Assembly (NCBI GenBank): GCA_035506215.1
Contig: DATJPW010000199.1
Coordinates: 1-64,000, forward strand
Reading direction: 5' to 3'
Length of the DNA: 64,000 bases
From: DATJPW01 sp035506215
GTDB taxonomy: Bacteria; Desulfobacterota; Desulfomonilia; Desulfomonilales; Desulfomonilaceae
How positions within the stretch are numbered: position 1 is the first letter of the stretch; every line of letters starts with the position of its first letter. Of this stretch, positions 63,481-64,000 are shown piece by piece. Under the pieces are notes generated by a model. It did not search any database. It was given only the letters and a program-made list of their open reading frames with translations, and had not been told where the DNA came from. Position numbers and translations under genes: made by a program.

Positions 63481-64000
63481 TTTTTATTATCCCTCTCTGC
63501 ACTAAGTCTTCGGCAACATCGCCCAGATCCAATTCCTCCAAGGTCTTTTTCTTGGGAATCCCGTCATTGTCCCAACCCTTGAACTCGTAGTACGCATCCA
63601 GGAGCTTGGCTTCCAGCTCCGGAAACCTCTTCTTCCAATGGTCTTCGGGCGGTACCTCATCGGCTCTTCGTAAGCCTCTTCTCACGTTGACGGCCCTGAG
63701 CAGACTTCGATTCCTCCTGTATACTTTCTTGAGGCCCTCTTCATCCATATCCATCCCCGTCGCTGCAGAGATAAGTTTCGGGTAATTGTGTATGTGATAT
63801 GGGGGCTTCAAGGGAAATGACGACAAGCCGGCGCACACCCCGAGGGCGTCGTCGACGTAGTGCATCATCTCTTGCCAGTCAACAATGTCAACGGACATGT
63901 CAACAGTCGGATAATACGGATTCGAGTGTTCACCGCGGAATTCCCAGTCCAGAACAATTTGCTTGAATTTTTCATCAGGAACTTGGATCCAATCGCTTAT
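63467..64000 (-). CDS. bamB: BamB-like tungsten active-site subunit, C-terminal part
   Basis: 177 residues visible; the frame is open to the window edge, so the gene continues beyond 64000. The visible part matches the C-terminal helical domain of aldehyde:ferredoxin oxidoreductases (DWEFRGEHSNPYYPTVDM, VCAGLSSFPLKPPYHIH, YYEFKGWDNDGIPKKKTLEELDLGDVAEDL). The AOR family includes the benzoyl-CoA reductase subunit BamB. The assignment as BamB rests on the C-D-E-F-G-H-I order following it. A true AOR is the alternative if judged on this fragment alone. Confidence 0.82.
   Translation of the reverse strand: MSDWIQVPDEKFKQIVLDWEFRGEHSNPYYPTVDMSVDIVDWQEMMHYVDDALGVCAGLSSFPLKPPYHIHNYPKLISAATGMDMDEEGLKKVYRRNRSLLRAVNVRRGLRRADEVPPEDHWKKRFPELEAKLLDAYYEFKGWDNDGIPKKKTLEELDLGDVAEDLVQRGIIKNGQN

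Noticed and set aside
54116..64000. HdrA/MvhD/NuoEFG genes as part of a bifurcating hydrogenase or formate dehydrogenase
   Set aside because: No hydrogenase or formate dehydrogenase catalytic subunit is present. The AOR-type gene and the B-C-D-E-F-G-H-I order match class II benzoyl-CoA reductase.
1..64000. CRISPR arrays, tRNA/rRNA genes, insertion sequences with transposase, known riboswitches
   Set aside because: No regularly spaced repeats, cloverleaf-like segments, transposase motifs or recognisable riboswitch cores were seen. The scan was by eye, so short RNAs may be missed.

Overview
The window looks like a chromosomal segment of a strictly anaerobic Desulfobacterota (deltaproteobacterial) bacterium, probably a sulfate reducer or syntroph that degrades aromatic compounds. 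This rests on gene content: a class II (tungsten) benzoyl-CoA reductase operon, two UGA-encoded selenocysteines, corrinoid methyl transfer, and a compact aro-trp locus. I cannot name the genus from sequence alone.

Layout. 1-2150: a MITE-like repeat and a two-gene CoA-transferase operon (minus strand) with a sigma-54-type promoter. 2855-6415: a cytoplasmic PAS hybrid histidine kinase and a REC-HD-GYP phosphodiesterase. 6700-8992: an amino-acid racemase, a DUF1003 membrane protein and a 66-residue protein behind a textbook sigma-54 promoter. 9061-15487: a corrinoid methyl-transfer module (RACo-type activator, pterin methyltransferase, corrinoid protein, UroD-type methyltransferase) with an MFS carrier, resembling anaerobic O-demethylation systems. 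15682-19427: a phenylacetate-CoA ligase-type enzyme with a 61-residue partner, an IclR regulator, and a one-piece HTH-GHKL-STAS protein.

19432-33751: thirteen consecutive minus-strand genes cover the whole shikimate pathway plus prephenate dehydrogenase and all of tryptophan synthesis (aroF-tyrA-aroA-aroE-aroC-aroKB-aroQ-trpE-trpGD-trpC-trpF-trpB-trpA). Bifunctional pheA is divergent at 34132. Two attenuators control the set. Upstream of aroF, a 24-residue leader contains the run YYFWWYF, followed by a strong terminator. Between aroQ and trpE there is a TTGACA/TATTTA promoter, a leader with WWWRW, and a terminator. An 18-codon ORF then overlaps the trpE start.

35282-53672: a surface-polysaccharide region with several glycosyltransferases, a GDP-mannose dehydratase-like and a GDP-mannose 3,5-epimerase-like enzyme, a Wzm/Wzt exporter, a UDP-sugar dehydrogenase, a methyltransferase and a sugar aminotransferase.

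54116-64000: the benzoyl-CoA reductase operon bamB(partial)-C-D-[DUF3795]-E-F-G-H-I on the minus strand. Conventional ORF calling truncates bamE and bamF, because each has an in-frame UGA at a position where the family normally has cysteine. Each UGA is followed at the right distance by a hairpin that fits a bacterial SECIS. Full-length products are 1045 and 255 residues.

Taken together, the CoA ligase, the CoA transferase, the putative O-demethylase and the reductase suggest (inference) use of methoxylated or other aromatic acids through benzoyl-CoA. No transposase, CRISPR array, rRNA or tRNA was recognised.
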